From the NCBI GenBank assembly GCA_934675735.1, contig CAKURR010000003.1:66793-130792 (forward strand): DNA of 64,000 nucleotides, given 5' to 3'. This document shows positions 25,633 to 33,677 of this stretch, one piece after another. Made by a program: the position numbers and the translations under genes. How positions within the stretch are numbered: the stretch's first letter is position 1; every line of letters begins with the position of its first letter. This DNA comes from an uncultured Clostridia bacterium. GTDB taxonomy: Bacteria > Bacillota > Clostridia > Christensenellales > Aristaeellaceae. The notes under the pieces are model-generated. The model saw nothing but the letters and a program-made list of their open reading frames with translations, was not told the origin of the DNA and ran no database searches.

Positions 25633-26358
25633 ATGCTGACAGGCTTTTTGCGGACAATTGTGCTCTTTTTTGTGACGGCGGTGGTGCTGCGGCTGATGGG
25701 CAAGCGGCAGCTGGCGCAGCTTCAGCCGTATGAAGTGGTCATCACGCTGATGATTTCGGATTTGGCGACGCTGCCGATGGCGGATGTGGAAATTCCGCTG
25801 CTGAGCGGCGTGGTTTCGATATTGACGCTGCTGCTGGTGCACAGCCTGCTCAGCGCGCTTTCGTATGCGAGCATGAGGATGCGGCGAATCATCTGCGGCA
25901 GGCCGAGCGTGTTGGTGCGCGACGGCAAAATCTGCGAAAAGGAGCTGGCGAAGCTCTGTTTCGACCTCTCGGATTTGATGGAGGGCATGCGCTCGGGCGG
26001 CGTAATCGGGCTGAGCGAGGCGGGAAGCGTCGTTTTGGAGACAAACGGTTCGCTGAGCGTGTTCCCGTCGGCGGATAATCGGCCCGCGACGCGCAAGGAG
26101 ATGAAGCTGCCGCAGGTTTACGACGGGATTCCGCTGACGCTGATTCTCGACGGGCAGATACAGGAGCGGAGCATGCGCATTGCGGGGCTTGAGCCGGGCT
26201 GGCTGCGGCGGATTTTGCAAGACCAGGGGATCGCACGGGACAAGGATGTGCTGATTGCGACGCTGGATACACAGGGAAGCCTGCTCGTGCAGGAGAAGGG
26301 CGACGACGGGCGGCTGCTGACGCTGGATGTGCTCAAGCCGGGGCAGGTGAGGTGGTAA
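25633..26358 (+). CDS. DUF421 (YetF-like) membrane protein
   Basis: 241 residues. Three hydrophobic segments fill the first ~80 residues, containing LRLMGKRQLAQLQPYEVV, the DUF421 hallmark. The rest is a soluble domain with RPSVLVRDGKICEKEL. Bacillus relatives (YetF, YrbG) are envelope or spore-associated proteins of unclear chemistry. The next gene starts 1 base after the stop and is its usual DUF4363 partner. GGGGAGAGG precedes ATG 25633. Confidence 0.93.
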   Translation: MLTGFLRTIVLFFVTAVVLRLMGKRQLAQLQPYEVVITLMISDLATLPMADVEIPLLSGVVSILTLLLVHSLLSALSYASMRMRRIICGRPSVLVRDGKICEKELAKLCFDLSDLMEGMRSGGVIGLSEAGSVVLETNGSLSVFPSADNRPATRKEMKLPQVYDGIPLTLILDGQIQERSMRIAGLEPGWLRRILQDQGIARDKDVLIATLDTQGSLLVQEKGDDGRLLTLDVLKPGQVRW

Positions 26359-26359
26359 C

Positions 26360-26743
26360 ATGCGCAAGAAAATCATCACGGTGGCGGTGACGCTGCTGCT
26401 GCTCGGCCTGCTCAGTGCGGTGGAGCAGATGGCCGTAAAGCGGCTGACGGATGACGCGATGGCGAAAACGCAGGAGATTCTCTTTTTGCTGGGGCAGAAT
26501 GAAATGGAGCGCGGGCTTGAGCGCGCGCGGGAGATGGACGCATGGTGGGATAAGGAAGCGCCGAACGCGGAGCTGATTATCAACCATGCGGCGACGGACG
26601 ACGTGCGGTTTACGCTGTCGCGGCTGGTCGCGGCGCTGGAGATGGGGGACAGGGACGACGCGTTTGTCTACGCCCGCGAGCTGGAGGGGAACATCGAGCA
26701 TGTTTTGGAGCGGCAGGAGCTGTCGTGGCAGAACTTATTGTAA
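26360..26743 (+). CDS. DUF4363-family membrane-anchored protein
   Basis: 127 residues: one N-terminal membrane helix (about 5-25, IITVAVTLLLLGLLSAV), then a helical extracytoplasmic domain with AREMDAWWDKE and RLVAALEMGD. DUF4363 genes commonly follow DUF421 in Clostridia, and the 1-base spacing suggests translational coupling and a joint complex. Function unknown. Confidence 0.88.
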   Translation: MRKKIITVAVTLLLLGLLSAVEQMAVKRLTDDAMAKTQEILFLLGQNEMERGLERAREMDAWWDKEAPNAELIINHAATDDVRFTLSRLVAALEMGDRDDAFVYARELEGNIEHVLERQELSWQNLL

Positions 26744-26931
26744 AATTGTTTTGTGCTGAAAAATAAATCTGTATAGAAGGTGCAGATTTGCAGTTGGGGA
26801 ACGCGCTCCGCTGGGCTTAGGGGATTAGGGGGAGATTTCGACCTCTCCCCCTTAAATCCCCTAAGAACCCCATAACCCCTTCTGAAACGACCAGGGCTGT
26901 GGCCCTGGACCCTGGGCTTAAATACGAAAAA

Positions 26932-27010
26932 ATCCGGCAACGAAGTTGCCGGATAGCGGGAAGTCCAGAAACCTCAGGTTTCTGGTGGGTTTTAGGGCGA
27001 AGCCCTAACG
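26932..27010 (+). repeat. Hairpin repeat copy R5
   Basis: First stem ATCCGGCAAC-GAA-GTTGCCGGAT (26932-26954), AGCGGGAAGTC, second stem CCAGAAACC/GGTTTCTGG, then GTGGGTTTTA, stem GGGC-GAA-GCCC and the AACG end, 4 bases from the stop of the minus-strand HD gene. Two more GC hairpins at 26829-26857 and 26891-26908 lie in the same gap. Confidence 0.9.
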
Positions 27011-27014
27011 TATT

Positions 27015-27587
27015 TTACAGCGCTGCAACCGCGGCGGCAATCGCCGCTTCGTCGGGCTTCATCGCTTCGAGTGTGCGGGAGAGCAGGTCGTCCAGCTCCC
27101 AGCCGAGCATCTCTGCGCCCTGCGCGATGACCTCGCGGGAACAGCCCGACGCAAACCCCTTCGACTTGTATTTTTTCTTGAGGCTCTTCAAATCCATGTC
27201 CGTGATGCTGCCGGAGGGGCGCATCTTCGCGCACGCGCCGATGAGGCCCGTCAGCTCGTCGCAGGCGAAAAGCACTTTTTCCATCTCGTGTTCCGGCTTC
27301 ACATCGACGCAAAGTCCGTAACCGTGGCAGACAACCGCGTGAATCAAACGGTCGTCCGCGCCGCCCTCTTTGAGCAGCTCGACGCACTTTTTGCAGTGCT
27401 CGTTCGGCCAATGTTCAAAATCGATGTCGTGCAAAAGGCCGACAATCGCCCAGAAATCGGCTTCGTCGCCGTAACCCAAATCATTCGCCATTCGGCGCAT
27501 GACGTTTGAAACGGTCAGCGCGTGGGTGATGTGAAACGGTTCGCTGTTGTATTTGCGCAGCAGGGCAAACGCCTCGTCATAAGTCAT
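27015..27587 (-). CDS. HD-domain protein (predicted hydrolase)
   Basis: 190 residues. HD-fold marks: H in FHITHALTVSNVM, the HD pair in GLLHDIDFEHWP, a third His in AVVCHGYG and an Asp in FACDELTGLI. Such proteins hydrolyse nucleotides or cyclic nucleotides. ATG (27587) is set by AAAGGAGT upstream. Preceded by a fully consensus promoter. Similar small HD proteins are widespread in Clostridia with no known substrate. Confidence 0.87.
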   Translation of the reverse strand: MTYDEAFALLRKYNSEPFHITHALTVSNVMRRMANDLGYGDEADFWAIVGLLHDIDFEHWPNEHCKKCVELLKEGGADDRLIHAVVCHGYGLCVDVKPEHEMEKVLFACDELTGLIGACAKMRPSGSITDMDLKSLKKKYKSKGFASGCSREVIAQGAEMLGWELDDLLSRTLEAMKPDEAAIAAAVAAL

Positions 27588-27626
27588 GAATAACACTCCT
27601 TTGGCGGATGAAATCGCATGCCTCGT

Positions 27627-27655
27627 ATTATAGCGGAGAGAAGTCACACTGTCAA
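27627..27655 (-). promoter_or_regulatory. Consensus promoter of the HD-domain gene
   Basis: On the minus strand TTGACA (27655-27650), 17-base spacer, TATAAT (27632-27627). Both boxes match consensus. Confidence 0.92.
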
Positions 27656-27779
27656 GCATACAAATCCGACATGAAAACAGAATGCGAATCAAATTCAAAA
27701 CAAAATGCAAAAGTGAAATGAAATCATCTGAAAAACGAGAACCAAAGAAATTCTGCAACATAAATCATGCAAAAACAGA

Positions 27780-27808
27780 TTGACAAACCGAAAGAGGCGT
27801 CGTATAAT
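27780..27808 (+). promoter_or_regulatory. Consensus promoter of a candidate small RNA
   Basis: TTGACA at 27780-27785, 17-base spacer, TATAAT at 27803-27808. No coding frame follows; transcription would run into the terminator at 27902. Confidence 0.9.
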
Positions 27809-27814
27809 AATCCC

Positions 27815-27934
27815 ATCGACGGAACGCAGAACCGTCGCAATCGCAGGCGCTTGCGCAGAAGGGCCTGCGGCTGGTGTTTCTCTTTCTTTCTCCTCTTCAT
27901 CAAAAAAGCGGCCGAACAAGTCGGTCGCTTTTTT
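27815..27934 (+). ncRNA. Candidate small RNA of about 120 nt with C/U-rich tail
   Basis: It lies between the consensus promoter above and a strong bidirectional terminator (AAAGCGGCCGA/TCGGTCGCTTT at 27905-27931 with T6; on the minus strand it also ends recR). Two stems are visible: CGACGG/CCGTCG (27818-27837) and CGCAGGC/GCCTGCG (27843-27869). A pyrimidine run of about 25 bases (TTTCTCTTTCTTTCTCC...) follows, complementary to Shine-Dalgarno-like purine tracts. I tested it by eye for SRP RNA (GGAAGG-AGCAG) and 6S marks and found none. No family is assigned. Confidence 0.65.
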
Positions 27935-27935
27935 G

Positions 27936-28535
27936 TTACATTTGCGTTCGGCCTTCCATCGCCTTGGCCAGCGTCACTTCGTCGGTATATTCCAAATCGC
28001 CGCCGACGGGCAGGCCGTGCGCGATGCGCGTGACCAGAATGCCCATCGGCTTGAGCAGGCGGGCGATATAACTCGCCGTCGCTTCACCTTCGATATCCGG
28101 ATTGGTCGCCAAAATGACCTCGTGGATATCCTCCTTGCCGACGCGGGCAAGCAGCTCGCGGATGCGGATATCCTCCGGCCCGATGCCCTCCATGGGGGAG
28201 ATGGTGCCGTGCAGCACGTGGTAGCAGCCCTTGAAATCGCGCATGCGTTCCATCGCCGCCACGTCGCGGGGGTCGCGCACCACGCAGATGACGCCGTTGT
28301 GCCGCGCTTCATCCGCGCAGATTGGGCAGGGATCATCCACCGTGTAGTTGCCGCAGACAGAGCAGTATTTGACCGCCTTGCGGCCCTGCCAGATGGCGCT
28401 GGCCAGCTCGTGCACCTGATCTTCCGGCAGGGAGACGATGTGATACGCCAGCCGCTGCGCGGTCTTTGCGCCGATGCCGGGCAGGCGGGAAAGTTGCTGC
28501 GCCATCCGCGCGATGGGTTCAATCTGCCCGGCCAT
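27936..28535 (-). CDS. recR: Recombination mediator protein RecR
   Basis: 199 residues, standard length. It has an N-terminal helix-hairpin-helix (LSRLPGIGAKTAQRLAYH), a C4 zinc finger (CSVCGNYTVDDPCPIC), a Toprim domain (VCVVRDPRDV; LATNPDIEGEATASY) and the Walker-like C-terminus (RIAHGLPVGGDLEY). With RecO/RecF it loads RecA at gaps. It lies 2 bases after ybaB, the usual order. dnaX, normally upstream, is absent here. Confidence 0.98.
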   Translation of the reverse strand: MAGQIEPIARMAQQLSRLPGIGAKTAQRLAYHIVSLPEDQVHELASAIWQGRKAVKYCSVCGNYTVDDPCPICADEARHNGVICVVRDPRDVAAMERMRDFKGCYHVLHGTISPMEGIGPEDIRIRELLARVGKEDIHEVILATNPDIEGEATASYIARLLKPMGILVTRIAHGLPVGGDLEYTDEVTLAKAMEGRTQM

Positions 28536-28537
28536 GA

Positions 28538-28876
28538 TTAAAACATCCCGCCCATGCCGGCGCCGCCGATTTTGGCCATCTCGCTCTCGCGGGTTTCCTC
28601 ACCCTTCTTGAGCGCGTCGTTGACGGCCGCGACGATCATATCCTGAAGCATTTCGACCTCTTCCGGATCGACCGCGTCCTTGTCGATGGTCAGGGAGAGC
28701 AGCTGGCGCTTGCCGCTGACCTTGCAGGAAACCGCGCCGCCGCCGGCCGTGCCTTCATACTCGCGCGCGTCGAGGTCTTCCTGCGCCTTCATCATCTGCT
28801 GCTGCATCTTCTGCGCCTGACGCATGAGCTGCTGCATATTGCCGCCCGGAATGCCGGGGAAACCGCCTCTTGCCAT
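28538..28876 (-). CDS. ybaB: YbaB/EbfC-family nucleoid-associated protein
   Basis: 112 residues. The core is the helix MRQAQKMQQQMMKAQEDL and EMLQDMIVAAVNDALKK, with a glycine/methionine-rich N-terminus and a GMGGMF end. Dimers bind DNA without strict sequence preference. AAGGAGG lies 11 bases before the start. Co-transcribed with recR. Confidence 0.95.
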   Translation of the reverse strand: MARGGFPGIPGGNMQQLMRQAQKMQQQMMKAQEDLDAREYEGTAGGGAVSCKVSGKRQLLSLTIDKDAVDPEEVEMLQDMIVAAVNDALKKGEETRESEMAKIGGAGMGGMF

Positions 28877-28916
28877 AATGAAAAATCCTCCTTGAGCATA
28901 AAATCATGCGGATTTC

Positions 28917-28945
28917 ATTATACACCATTCGGGCGGAAATGAAAA
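28917..28945 (-). promoter_or_regulatory. Promoter of ybaB-recR
   Basis: On the minus strand TTTTCA (28945-28940), 17-base spacer, TATAAT (28922-28917). The -35 box is weak (4 of 6). Confidence 0.65.
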
Positions 28946-28990
28946 GCAGAAAATATGCCTTTCCCAATCGAAGAAAAACGGCTCTGCGAG

Positions 28991-29019
28991 TTGACGCAAA
29001 GCCGAAAAGATGCTAAAAT
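28991..29019 (+). promoter_or_regulatory. Promoter of a second candidate RNA
   Basis: TTGACG at 28991-28996, 17-base spacer, TAAAAT at 29014-29019; divergent from ybaB. Confidence 0.78.
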
Positions 29020-29025
29020 ACAGGC

Positions 29026-29130
29026 AAGTAGGGGAGCTCCTACAGGGTGGAAAACCGCCCCAAACAGTTTTCCTGGGTAAAGTTCCTAAAAAAACCGCCA
29101 AGCAGGTGCTAGCTGCGAGGCGGATTTTTT
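29026..29130 (+). ncRNA. Candidate small RNA of about 105 nt upstream of ybaB
   Basis: A promoter-to-terminator unit without a coding frame. Visible stems: GTAGG/CCTAC (29028-29043), GGGTGG-AAAA-CCGCCC (29045-29060) and the terminator CCGCC-AA-GCAG/CTGC-GA-GGCGG (29095-29123) followed by TTTTTT. GGGTGG recalls a T-box, but no specifier stem precedes it and no gene follows. The position beside dnaX-ybaB-recR genes is where SRP RNA often lies, yet its tetraloop signature is missing. Family unknown. Confidence 0.6.
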
Positions 29131-29177
29131 ATCGTCTGTTTTGCGATAACGTGAATTTGGTTTGAATCGGCTTTTGC

Positions 29178-29216
29178 AGAGTCAGGTAACGCTTCGTTCC
29201 CTGACTCTCGTTTTTT
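29178..29216 (+). terminator. Second terminator-like hairpin downstream
   Basis: AGAGTCAGG at 29178-29186 pairs with CCTGACTCT at 29200-29208, followed by CGTTTTTT. Confidence 0.7.
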
Positions 29217-29233
29217 GTGCTGCGCAATGGAGG

Positions 29234-29292
29234 ACGTTGGGCTGCGAGTCCAGGAAACTCGCATAGTCGCACAAGTGCTCCTTGCGATTTCC
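29234..29292 (-). repeat. Partial repeat R6, inverted match to part of R4
   Basis: The reverse complement carries GGAAATCGCAAGGAGC and ACTATGCGAGTTTCC, both also found at 24550-24600. The hairpin core of the family is missing here. The remaining gap to 29587 shows a hairpin (ATTCCGC...GCGGAAT, 29369-29402) and the ppk promoter. Confidence 0.65.
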
Positions 29293-29471
29293 AGTTTTTT
29301 TTCACGCTGTTTTCCCACACCGTGGGTGCATGAAAAAACTCCAAACCTGCCTGAGGGCCGATTGATATTCCGCTGAATCCCGCACCGCGGGCGCGGAATA
29401 CCAATCCCCATCAGACTCTCATCTTCGCTTCGCGCTTAGAACTCGATTTCATATAATTTGGAAAAGCCCGC

Positions 29472-29500
29472 TGGTCAACCCATCACGAATATGCTATACT
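29472..29500 (+). promoter_or_regulatory. Probable ppk promoter
   Basis: TGGTCA at 29472-29477 (4 of 6), 17-base spacer, TATACT at 29495-29500. A TATAAT at 29452-29457 is an alternative -10 box. No PHO-box series is visible. Confidence 0.55.
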
Positions 29501-29587
29501 ATAAAATAAGTTTTATACTGATTTTCACACGGATTTTACGTCAAACGGGTATCATAAGCCTACTACGGAAAAACGGGAGGAACCACC

Positions 29588-31657
29588 ATGAATGACGTTT
29601 TTATGAACCGCGAGCTTTCGTGGCTCAAATTCAACGAGCGCGTGCTCGAAGAGGCGGAGGACGAAAACACCCCGCTTTGCGAACGGCTCTCCTTTGCATC
29701 CATCTATCAGAGCAACCTCGATGAATTTTTCATGGTGCGTGTCGGCTCGCTGGTGGACCAGGACGACGTTTCGCCCAAGATGCGCGAAAACAAGACGCAC
29801 ATGACCGCGCGGGAGCAGATTGACGCGGTCATCGCCCGCGTGCACGAGCTGAACGGGCGGCGCGACGCGGTTTACGCCCGCCTGATGGAGAAGCTGGAGG
29901 AGCAGGGCGTTCGGCTGGTCGATTTTCGCAAAATCGGCCGTCAGGAGAGCGAGCGGCTCGAGCGCTACTTCGATTCGGAAATCGCGCCGCTGATTTCGCC
30001 CTCCATCGTGGGCCGCCGCCAGCCGTTCCCGTTCCTGCGCAACAAGGATATCTACGCCGTGGTCGTGCTGGAGGGGAAGAAGGGCAAGTACAAGCTGGGC
30101 ATCATCCCGTGCAGCGCGGGCGTTTTCCCGCGGCTCATCGAGGTATCGGCCAGCGAAAAGACGTACATGCTGGCCGAAGAGCTGATTCTGCACTTCATCC
30201 CCAAGGTATTCGACGGATACGCCGTCAAGGCCAAGAGCCTGATTCGCGTGACGCGCAACGCCGACATCGACGCGGACGCGCTGTATGACGACGACCTGGA
30301 TTACCGCGAGTTCATGGTGCAGCTCATCAAGCGCCGCAAGCGTCTGGCGCCCGTGCGGCTGGAGCTTTCCCGCGAGCTGGACGGCATCATCATCGACACG
30401 CTGTGCCAATATATGGATGTGCCGCGCGAATACGTGTTCCAGAGCGCCACGCCGCTGGATTTGTCCTTCCTGTTCGGCATTCAGGATTTTCTGCGCCAGC
30501 GCAGCGAGCTGTTTTATCAGAAGCGGATTCCGCAGAAATCGCCGTCATTCGTTTCGGGCAGGCCGATTCTGGCGCAGATTCGCGAGAAGGACAGGCTGCT
30601 TTCCTATCCATATGAGAGCATGCGCCCGTTTTTGGAGATGCTGACGGAGGCCGCCAACGACGACAGCGTGGTTTCCATTAAAATGACGCTCTACCGCGTC
30701 GCCAAGCAGAGCAAGGTGGTCGAAGCGCTGTGCGAAGCGGCGGAAAACGGCAAGGACGTGCTCGTGCTGGTCGAGCTGAAAGCGCGCTTTGACGAGGAAA
30801 ACAACATCGAGTGGAGCCGCCGATTGGAAGAGGCGGGCTGCAATGTCATCTACGGGCTGGACGGCTACAAGGTGCATTCCAAGCTCTGCCTGATTACGCG
30901 GATGGAGGAGACGGGCGTCGCCTATTACACCCAAATCGGCACGGGCAACTACAACGAAAAGACCGCGCGCCTGTACACCGACCTGTGCCTGATGACCGCC
31001 GACCGCGACATCGGCGAGGAAGCCAACGCCGTGTTCAACGCGCTGGCCAAGGGCGAAACCGTCCACGAGACGCGCCGCCTGCTCGTCGCGCCGCACTGCC
31101 TGCAAAACAAGGTGCTGGCGATGATGGATGACGAAATCCGCCGCGCGCGGGCGGGGGAGGAAGCCTACATCGGCGTGAAAATCAATTCGCTGACGGATAA
31201 GGCGATTATCGACAAGCTGATTGAAGCCTCCTGCGCGGGGGTGAAGATTGACCTCGTCGTGCGCGGCATCTGCTGCCTGATTGCGGGCGTGCCGGAGGCG
31301 ACGGAGAACATCCGCGTCGTCAGCATCGTCGGGCGATTCCTCGAACATTCGCGCATCTACATCTTCGGCCGCGGGGAGCGCGCGAAGGTCTATATCGCTT
31401 CCGCCGATTTCATGACGCGCAACACGCTGCGCCGCGTGGAGGTCGCCTCGCCCGTGCTGGACGCCGATATCCGCGCGCGGATTCTGGCGATGTTTGACAC
31501 GATGCTCCGCGACAACGTGCAGGCGCGCGAGATGGACGCGCAGGGGCAGTATCACCGCCTCACGCCGGAGGGCGGCGAGCCGCTCAGCAGCCAGGAGTAT
31601 TTCTTCAAGCAGGCGTATGACGCGGTGAACCGCGCCGAGACGATTCAGGCGCGGTAA
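29588..31657 (+). CDS. ppk: Polyphosphate kinase 1
   Basis: 689 residues, full length. N-terminal marks FMNRELSWLKFNERVLEEA and SNLDEFFMVR; the phosphorylated catalytic His is H430 in GYKVHSKLCLI; the second active-site His is in EHSRIYIFGRG; GICCLIAG lies between. PPK1 reversibly makes polyphosphate from ATP, on the inner face of the membrane or free. GGGAGG precedes ATG 29588. No ppx follows. It links to the Pi uptake block at 54.8-61 kb by function only. Confidence 0.98.
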   Translation: MNDVFMNRELSWLKFNERVLEEAEDENTPLCERLSFASIYQSNLDEFFMVRVGSLVDQDDVSPKMRENKTHMTAREQIDAVIARVHELNGRRDAVYARLMEKLEEQGVRLVDFRKIGRQESERLERYFDSEIAPLISPSIVGRRQPFPFLRNKDIYAVVVLEGKKGKYKLGIIPCSAGVFPRLIEVSASEKTYMLAEELILHFIPKVFDGYAVKAKSLIRVTRNADIDADALYDDDLDYREFMVQLIKRRKRLAPVRLELSRELDGIIIDTLCQYMDVPREYVFQSATPLDLSFLFGIQDFLRQRSELFYQKRIPQKSPSFVSGRPILAQIREKDRLLSYPYESMRPFLEMLTEAANDDSVVSIKMTLYRVAKQSKVVEALCEAAENGKDVLVLVELKARFDEENNIEWSRRLEEAGCNVIYGLDGYKVHSKLCLITRMEETGVAYYTQIGTGNYNEKTARLYTDLCLMTADRDIGEEANAVFNALAKGETVHETRRLLVAPHCLQNKVLAMMDDEIRRARAGEEAYIGVKINSLTDKAIIDKLIEASCAGVKIDLVVRGICCLIAGVPEATENIRVVSIVGRFLEHSRIYIFGRGERAKVYIASADFMTRNTLRRVEVASPVLDADIRARILAMFDTMLRDNVQAREMDAQGQYHRLTPEGGEPLSSQEYFFKQAYDAVNRAETIQAR

Positions 31658-31722
31658 ATCGCAGAAGCTTTAGAAAAAACGACAAACCAAACCGTTTTCG
31701 GGCGCTTTCGTTCAAAAATTCT

Positions 31723-31772
31723 GACAGGAATCTCAGGTTCCTGTCGGGGTTTGGGGCAGCGCCCCAAAAACG
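31723..31772 (+). repeat. Hairpin repeat copy R7
   Basis: Stem GACAGGAA/TTCCTGTC, GGGGTTT, stem GGGGC-AGC-GCCCC and an AACG end touching the stop codon of the minus-strand gene at 31773. The first stem of the long form is missing. Confidence 0.85.
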
Positions 31773-32561
31773 TTACTCCGCGTAAATGATGTCGTCCCTG
31801 AGCCGATAGAGGGTCGCGCCGTATTTCTTTCGGCAGAAAGCATCGACAAACCAGTCAATCGGCTTCATCGCGTCATACTGCACGTAGGCATAGCGCACGC
31901 CGTTCACATTCTTGCCCTTCATGTTGGAATCCGCCCAGTGCACGGAGTCCGTCTCCGCGTCGTAATCGGCGATGAAGAGCATGCTGTGCGCGCCTACGCC
32001 GTAGTAATAGTTCGCGGCCATCTGAAAATAATCGCCGCGCTTGACCTGCTTCAAAAACGCGCGCGCGTTTTCGCGGTTTTCTTCTTTAGAGAGCGAATCG
32101 TCGTAGCGGAAGGACGCCGCCGCGTAGAACGGGTTGCCCTCGCTGGCGGGCACGTCCTGCCACTCCACGCCGTAGACGTAGGGCGCGCAGTCCGCCTTCT
32201 TCTGGTTGTTTGGAATGACCAGCGGCACGTCGGGGTATTCCGCAATGCGGAAGTCGTCGCAGTTCTCGCGGAAGAGATGCACCGTGTAGTTTTTGCAGAT
32301 GTAGATGTCGCCGCTGTACTGCGCGCGCTGGGGCTGGCCGTTCGCCTTCGTATAAAGCGTCCGGGCGAGCGCAAGAATACGGTCGATAAAATCCTCACGG
32401 GCGGCGCTTGCGCCCGTCTCAGGGGCGTCAGACGTGTTCGGGAAGGACAGGGAGGCCGCGTCCTCGGCGGCGTTCATTTCATCTAAAGACAGCGCTTCGC
32501 CAAGCACCGCGCAGGGCAGCAACGCGAGGGCGAGCAGCAGAGCAAAAAGTCGTTTGCGCAT
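31773..32561 (-). CDS. Exported cysteine-peptidase-like protein (NlpC/P60-like fold possible)
   Basis: 262 residues. Signal peptide MRKRLFALLLALALLPCAVLG; ATG 32561 follows GAGGTT. After a 35-residue spacer comes a globular part with a candidate catalytic Cys in YICKNYTVHLF and a His in GAHSMLFIADYD, with GDYFQMAA before the His strand and HWADSNM after it. That order (Cys helix, GD turn, AHS strand) is as in papain-like NlpC/P60 or CHAP enzymes, which cut peptidoglycan peptides. Assignment is by pattern and is tentative. Confidence 0.6.
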   Translation of the reverse strand: MRKRLFALLLALALLPCAVLGEALSLDEMNAAEDAASLSFPNTSDAPETGASAAREDFIDRILALARTLYTKANGQPQRAQYSGDIYICKNYTVHLFRENCDDFRIAEYPDVPLVIPNNQKKADCAPYVYGVEWQDVPASEGNPFYAAASFRYDDSLSKEENRENARAFLKQVKRGDYFQMAANYYYGVGAHSMLFIADYDAETDSVHWADSNMKGKNVNGVRYAYVQYDAMKPIDWFVDAFCRKKYGATLYRLRDDIIYAE

Positions 32562-32871
32562 GATGATTAACCTCGTTTCCAACCAAGCCTTGAACCTCTA
32601 TTATACCATGCGCGCGGGCAAAAGACAACCGAGCGCAGCCGCCGCGCGGGCGCACTTTCCGTTTGGAAACGCGACAAATGCAGGGCGAATCGGCGGGAGA
32701 AAAAACAAATTTTCATTTTGCAGAAAAATTTTTTTGACGGCGTTTTTTGAAAAATGACACACGAAATGCACGAACCGTGTCGAAGAAATTCAATAAAAAC
32801 AAACGTTTGCACACAAAAATCTGTGTGCAAAACGAGATAAAACCATAAACAACTGACCGTATATGGAGATG

Positions 32872-32900
32872 TTGACGAATGGAAAAGAATATGTTATCAT
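32872..32900 (+). promoter_or_regulatory. Promoter of the TetR-family gene
   Basis: TTGACG at 32872-32877, 17-base spacer, TATCAT at 32895-32900. The 32562-32941 gap is otherwise AT-rich and shows no gene; I saw no clear TetR palindrome on the promoter. Confidence 0.8.
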
Positions 32901-32941
32901 AATGCAAGATTCTTTCAATTTAAGGATAGGAAGTGGATTTT

Positions 32942-33487
32942 ATGCCGCCTAAACAGAGAATTACCAGAGAAATGATTCTGGAAAGATCGTTCGAGATGTT
33001 CTGCCGCGAGGGAATGTCCGCGGTGAACGCCCGTTCTGTTGCCAAAGCGCTCAATTGTTCGACCCAGCCGATTTTCAGCTATTTCTCCGGCATGGACGAT
33101 TTGAAGAACGCCATCGACCAGAAGGCGCACGACGTTTTCGAGCAGACCGTCAACGAAGAAGCCCGCGAGAACGACAAGCTTGAAGGCTACTGCGACGCTT
33201 ACATCCGCTTTGCGAGGGAGCAGCCGCGCCTGTTCGCACACATGTTCCTGCGTCCGGACGACGGTTCGCAGATGTTCGGCGGCATTGTCCGCGAGCCGAT
33301 GGTTTCCGCCGAGGCGGACGAGAAGGGGCTGGACAGTGAGAAGGCCAAGCGCGTCTGCGAGGACGTGATGATTTATGCCCACGGTCTGGCCGCGATGCAG
33401 GCGACCGCCCGCACCGCGATGACCCAGCAGCAGATGGCCGACCGCATCCATGAACTGCACGAGACGCTGGTTGCGAAGGTCAAGTAA
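32942..33487 (+). CDS. TetR/AcrR-family transcriptional regulator
   Basis: 181 residues. The N-terminal helix-turn-helix reads VNARSVAKALNCSTQPIFSY with the following FSGMDDL. The C-terminal part is helical and ligand-binding (YIRFAREQPRLFAHMFL). ATG 32942 has GGAAG upstream; GTG 32933 is possible. Its target is unknown; the convergent flavoprotein genes on its right are candidates. Confidence 0.9.
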   Translation: MPPKQRITREMILERSFEMFCREGMSAVNARSVAKALNCSTQPIFSYFSGMDDLKNAIDQKAHDVFEQTVNEEARENDKLEGYCDAYIRFAREQPRLFAHMFLRPDDGSQMFGGIVREPMVSAEADEKGLDSEKAKRVCEDVMIYAHGLAAMQATARTAMTQQQMADRIHELHETLVAKVK

Positions 33488-33496
33488 ATCAAGAAG

Positions 33497-33550
33497 ATAA
33501 GAAGAGGCGCCGCGCTTCCCGATGGGGGGAGAACGGGTGCTTCTTTTTGC
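33497..33550 (+). terminator. Probable terminator of the TetR gene
   Basis: AAGAAG at 33497-33502 pairs with CTTCTT at 33540-33545, with an imperfect inner GC stem, followed by TTTTG. Confidence 0.5.
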
Positions 33551-33641
33551 GTGATGGGGAAAGTGCGTAAAAATCATCTGCGTGTGCGGGAAATTTTTTG
33601 CGGATTTCGAGATAACACAGACGGTCTTAGGACGCTTTTTG

Positions 33642-33677
33642 AAAAAGGTGTGAGCCGAATTGCTCGACTCACACCTT
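33642..33677 (-). terminator. Terminator of the flavoprotein pseudogene
   Basis: AAGGTGTGAGCCGA at 33645-33658 pairs (one mismatch) with TCGACTCACACCTT at 33664-33677; on the minus strand it is followed by TTTTT. Confidence 0.85.

Noticed and set aside
27815..27934. SRP RNA (ffs)
   Set aside because: Lacks the GGAAGG...AGCAG loop of the SRP core; only the neighbourhood (recR-ybaB) suggested it.
29026..29130. T-box riboswitch suggested by GGGTGG
   Set aside because: The region begins right after the promoter with no Stem I or specifier loop, ends in its own terminator and leads into no aminoacyl-tRNA or amino-acid gene.
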